A stretch of 64,000 nt of DNA from Bacteriovorax sp. MedPE-SWde (GTDB lineage Bacteria; Bdellovibrionota; Bacteriovoracia; Bacteriovoracales; Bacteriovoracaceae), in the NCBI GenBank assembly GCA_001874305.1, contig MPCU01000007.1, positions 162,326 to 226,325 on the forward strand. Direction: 5' to 3'. The notes below the pieces were generated by a model. It was not told where the DNA came from. It made no database searches and saw only the letters and a program-made list of their open reading frames with translations. The first letter of the stretch is position 1. Each line of letters starts with the position of its first letter. Shown piece after piece: positions 63,121 through 64,000 of this stretch. The position numbers and the translations under genes were made by a program.

Positions 63121-63133
63121 TTGTACTGTACAA
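63121..63133. promoter_or_regulatory. Palindrome in the mgsA/mipA-like divergent gap
   Basis: TTGTAC-T-GTACAA, perfect; a TATAAT follows at 63137-63142 toward the plus-strand gene and could be its -10. Candidate operator/promoter. Confidence 0.35.
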
Positions 63134-63217
63134 GGATATAATTCTTTAGATTACAGAGAAACTTTTATAGAATATTGCGTATAAGGGAGTATGACTCTCA
63201 ATATCAAAGGATTGTTT

Positions 63218-63955
63218 ATGAGAAAAATTATATATTGCATGATAGCTATTAGCTTAACCTTTCCAGTAATCGCACAAAGTAAGAGAAGTACTGGCCTCTA
63301 CCTAGGTGGTGGAGTCAACATGAAGCGTAACTACAGAATCGGAAATGAGGCCGATGGTTACGATAAGGATAATGTTACCAGCTTCATTCCCTATGCTTAC
63401 TACAGATCTAAGAACGCTGCATTTGAAGGCTTCTTTGGTCAGTATGACTTTGTGGCAAATAAGTTATTCTCATTTGGACCTGCTTATCAATTCTTTGGTG
63501 AAAAATATGAGGCAAACGGTGTTGAAGATCGCAAGGCCGTACCAATGCCAGGGATCTTTACTCGTATCCTGCTAATTAATTTCTACTTCTATAAAGACGT
63601 CATGGGTGAAAGTGACGGGACAGTAACGGACATCTTTATTGCTCTTCCATTTACACCAACAAGCTCATGGAAAATCATCCCTCGAATCGGAATACAAATG
63701 TATGACGAAAACTATGTAGATCACTACTACGGGATTTCAGAAAAAGAAGCTACAAATAGTGTCTTTTCAAAATATGAGGGAAAGACTGGAAGCAAGATGT
63801 ACTTTACTTTGAATAATGATCTCCAGCTTTCAAAATCAATCCTTGCTAAGTTTGCTTATGGTTTTGAATTATACGATAAAGGTGTGCATGAATCTCCTAC
63901 CGTTTATAAGAGACTTGTTCCAACAGCGAGATTCATATTATTATTTAAAATTTAA
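63218..63955 (+). CDS. MipA/OmpV-family outer-membrane protein
   Basis: 245 residues from the ATG at 63218 (AAAGGA six bases upstream; an ATG at 63191 is less well placed). Signal peptide ending VIAQS. Barrel strands with YLGGGVNMKRNYR, then the family-typical YYGISEKEATNSVFSKYEGKTGSKMYF and ESPTVYKRL. MipA members scaffold murein synthetases/transglycosylases; OmpV members are porin-like. Which applies here is open. Confidence 0.8.
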   Translation: MRKIIYCMIAISLTFPVIAQSKRSTGLYLGGGVNMKRNYRIGNEADGYDKDNVTSFIPYAYYRSKNAAFEGFFGQYDFVANKLFSFGPAYQFFGEKYEANGVEDRKAVPMPGIFTRILLINFYFYKDVMGESDGTVTDIFIALPFTPTSSWKIIPRIGIQMYDENYVDHYYGISEKEATNSVFSKYEGKTGSKMYFTLNNDLQLSKSILAKFAYGFELYDKGVHESPTVYKRLVPTARFILLFKI

Positions 63956-63965
63956 TTATATAAAA

Positions 63966-64000
63966 AAAGGCCAGTCGAATATGACTGGCCTTTCTTTTTT
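63966..64000 (+). terminator. Strong terminator after the MipA/OmpV gene
   Basis: AAAGGCCAGTC / GACTGGCCTTT, 11-bp perfect stem, loop six, followed by a U-rich run to the window end. Confidence 0.95.

Overview
The window looks like one stretch of core-plus-accessory chromosome from an AT-rich, Gram-negative bacterium of the Bdellovibrio-and-like-organisms group, most likely a marine Bacteriovorax/Halobacteriovorax relative. This is inferred from gene content, not from a marker phylogeny: TIGR02147-type regulators, many exported proteases and small Cys-rich lipoproteins, lytic transglycosylase, L,D-transpeptidase and AmpG genes, TonB/HmuY-type haem uptake and several beta-barrel proteins. No rRNA, insertion sequence, prophage or CRISPR array is visible. 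Genes are densely packed and no stretch over about 300 bases lacks a gene; the longest such gap, 29722-30098, holds a tRNA-Cys and two terminators.

Layout. 1-4400: a large Cys-rich protein cut by the left edge, and an overlapping pair of exported genes that includes a papain-like protease. 4500-11900: cytidylate-kinase-like protein, MscS channel, thioredoxin, a ribbon-helix-helix protein with repeated upstream boxes, MltF, a LETM1-like protein, two tandem response regulators, a cold-shock protein and a thioesterase. 11900-23400: lipoproteins, two trypsin-fold proteases, a TonB receptor coupled to a HmuY lipoprotein, a beta-helix lipoprotein with a beta-barrel partner, an L,D-transpeptidase, a flavin monooxygenase and a YbaK deacylase. 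23400-30400: a membrane-anchored glutamate-synthase-like flavoprotein, a regulator/metallopeptidase/membrane-protein operon, a solute-binding lipoprotein, tRNA-Cys and an IHF/HU protein. 30600-41100: a lipoprotein, the queA-tgt-yajC-tatA-secD-secF secretion block and a Cache sensor kinase. 41200-56500: further exported proteases, a regulator next to ampG, a pseudouridine synthase, agmatinase, SulP, rpsU, a glycosyltransferase, a bacterioferritin, a hydrolase, an ASCH protein and a 48-residue membrane protein.

56590-63100 is the most notable block. An ArsM-type arsenite methyltransferase leads a pstSCAB phosphate-transport operon, with a divergent radical-SAM gene, a glycosyltransferase resembling the TIGR04283 arsenosugar family, and methylglyoxal synthase. 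I read it as a candidate module that imports phosphate (and unavoidably arsenate) and converts arsenic to methylated or sugar-bound forms. The window closes with a MipA/OmpV protein and a strong terminator.

Functionally, the window combines an export machine (SecDF/YajC, TatA), a varied set of exported hydrolases, peptidoglycan turnover and muropeptide uptake, and nutrient capture (haem, phosphate, anions). That combination fits a predatory or scavenging lifestyle, but predation itself cannot be read from this DNA.
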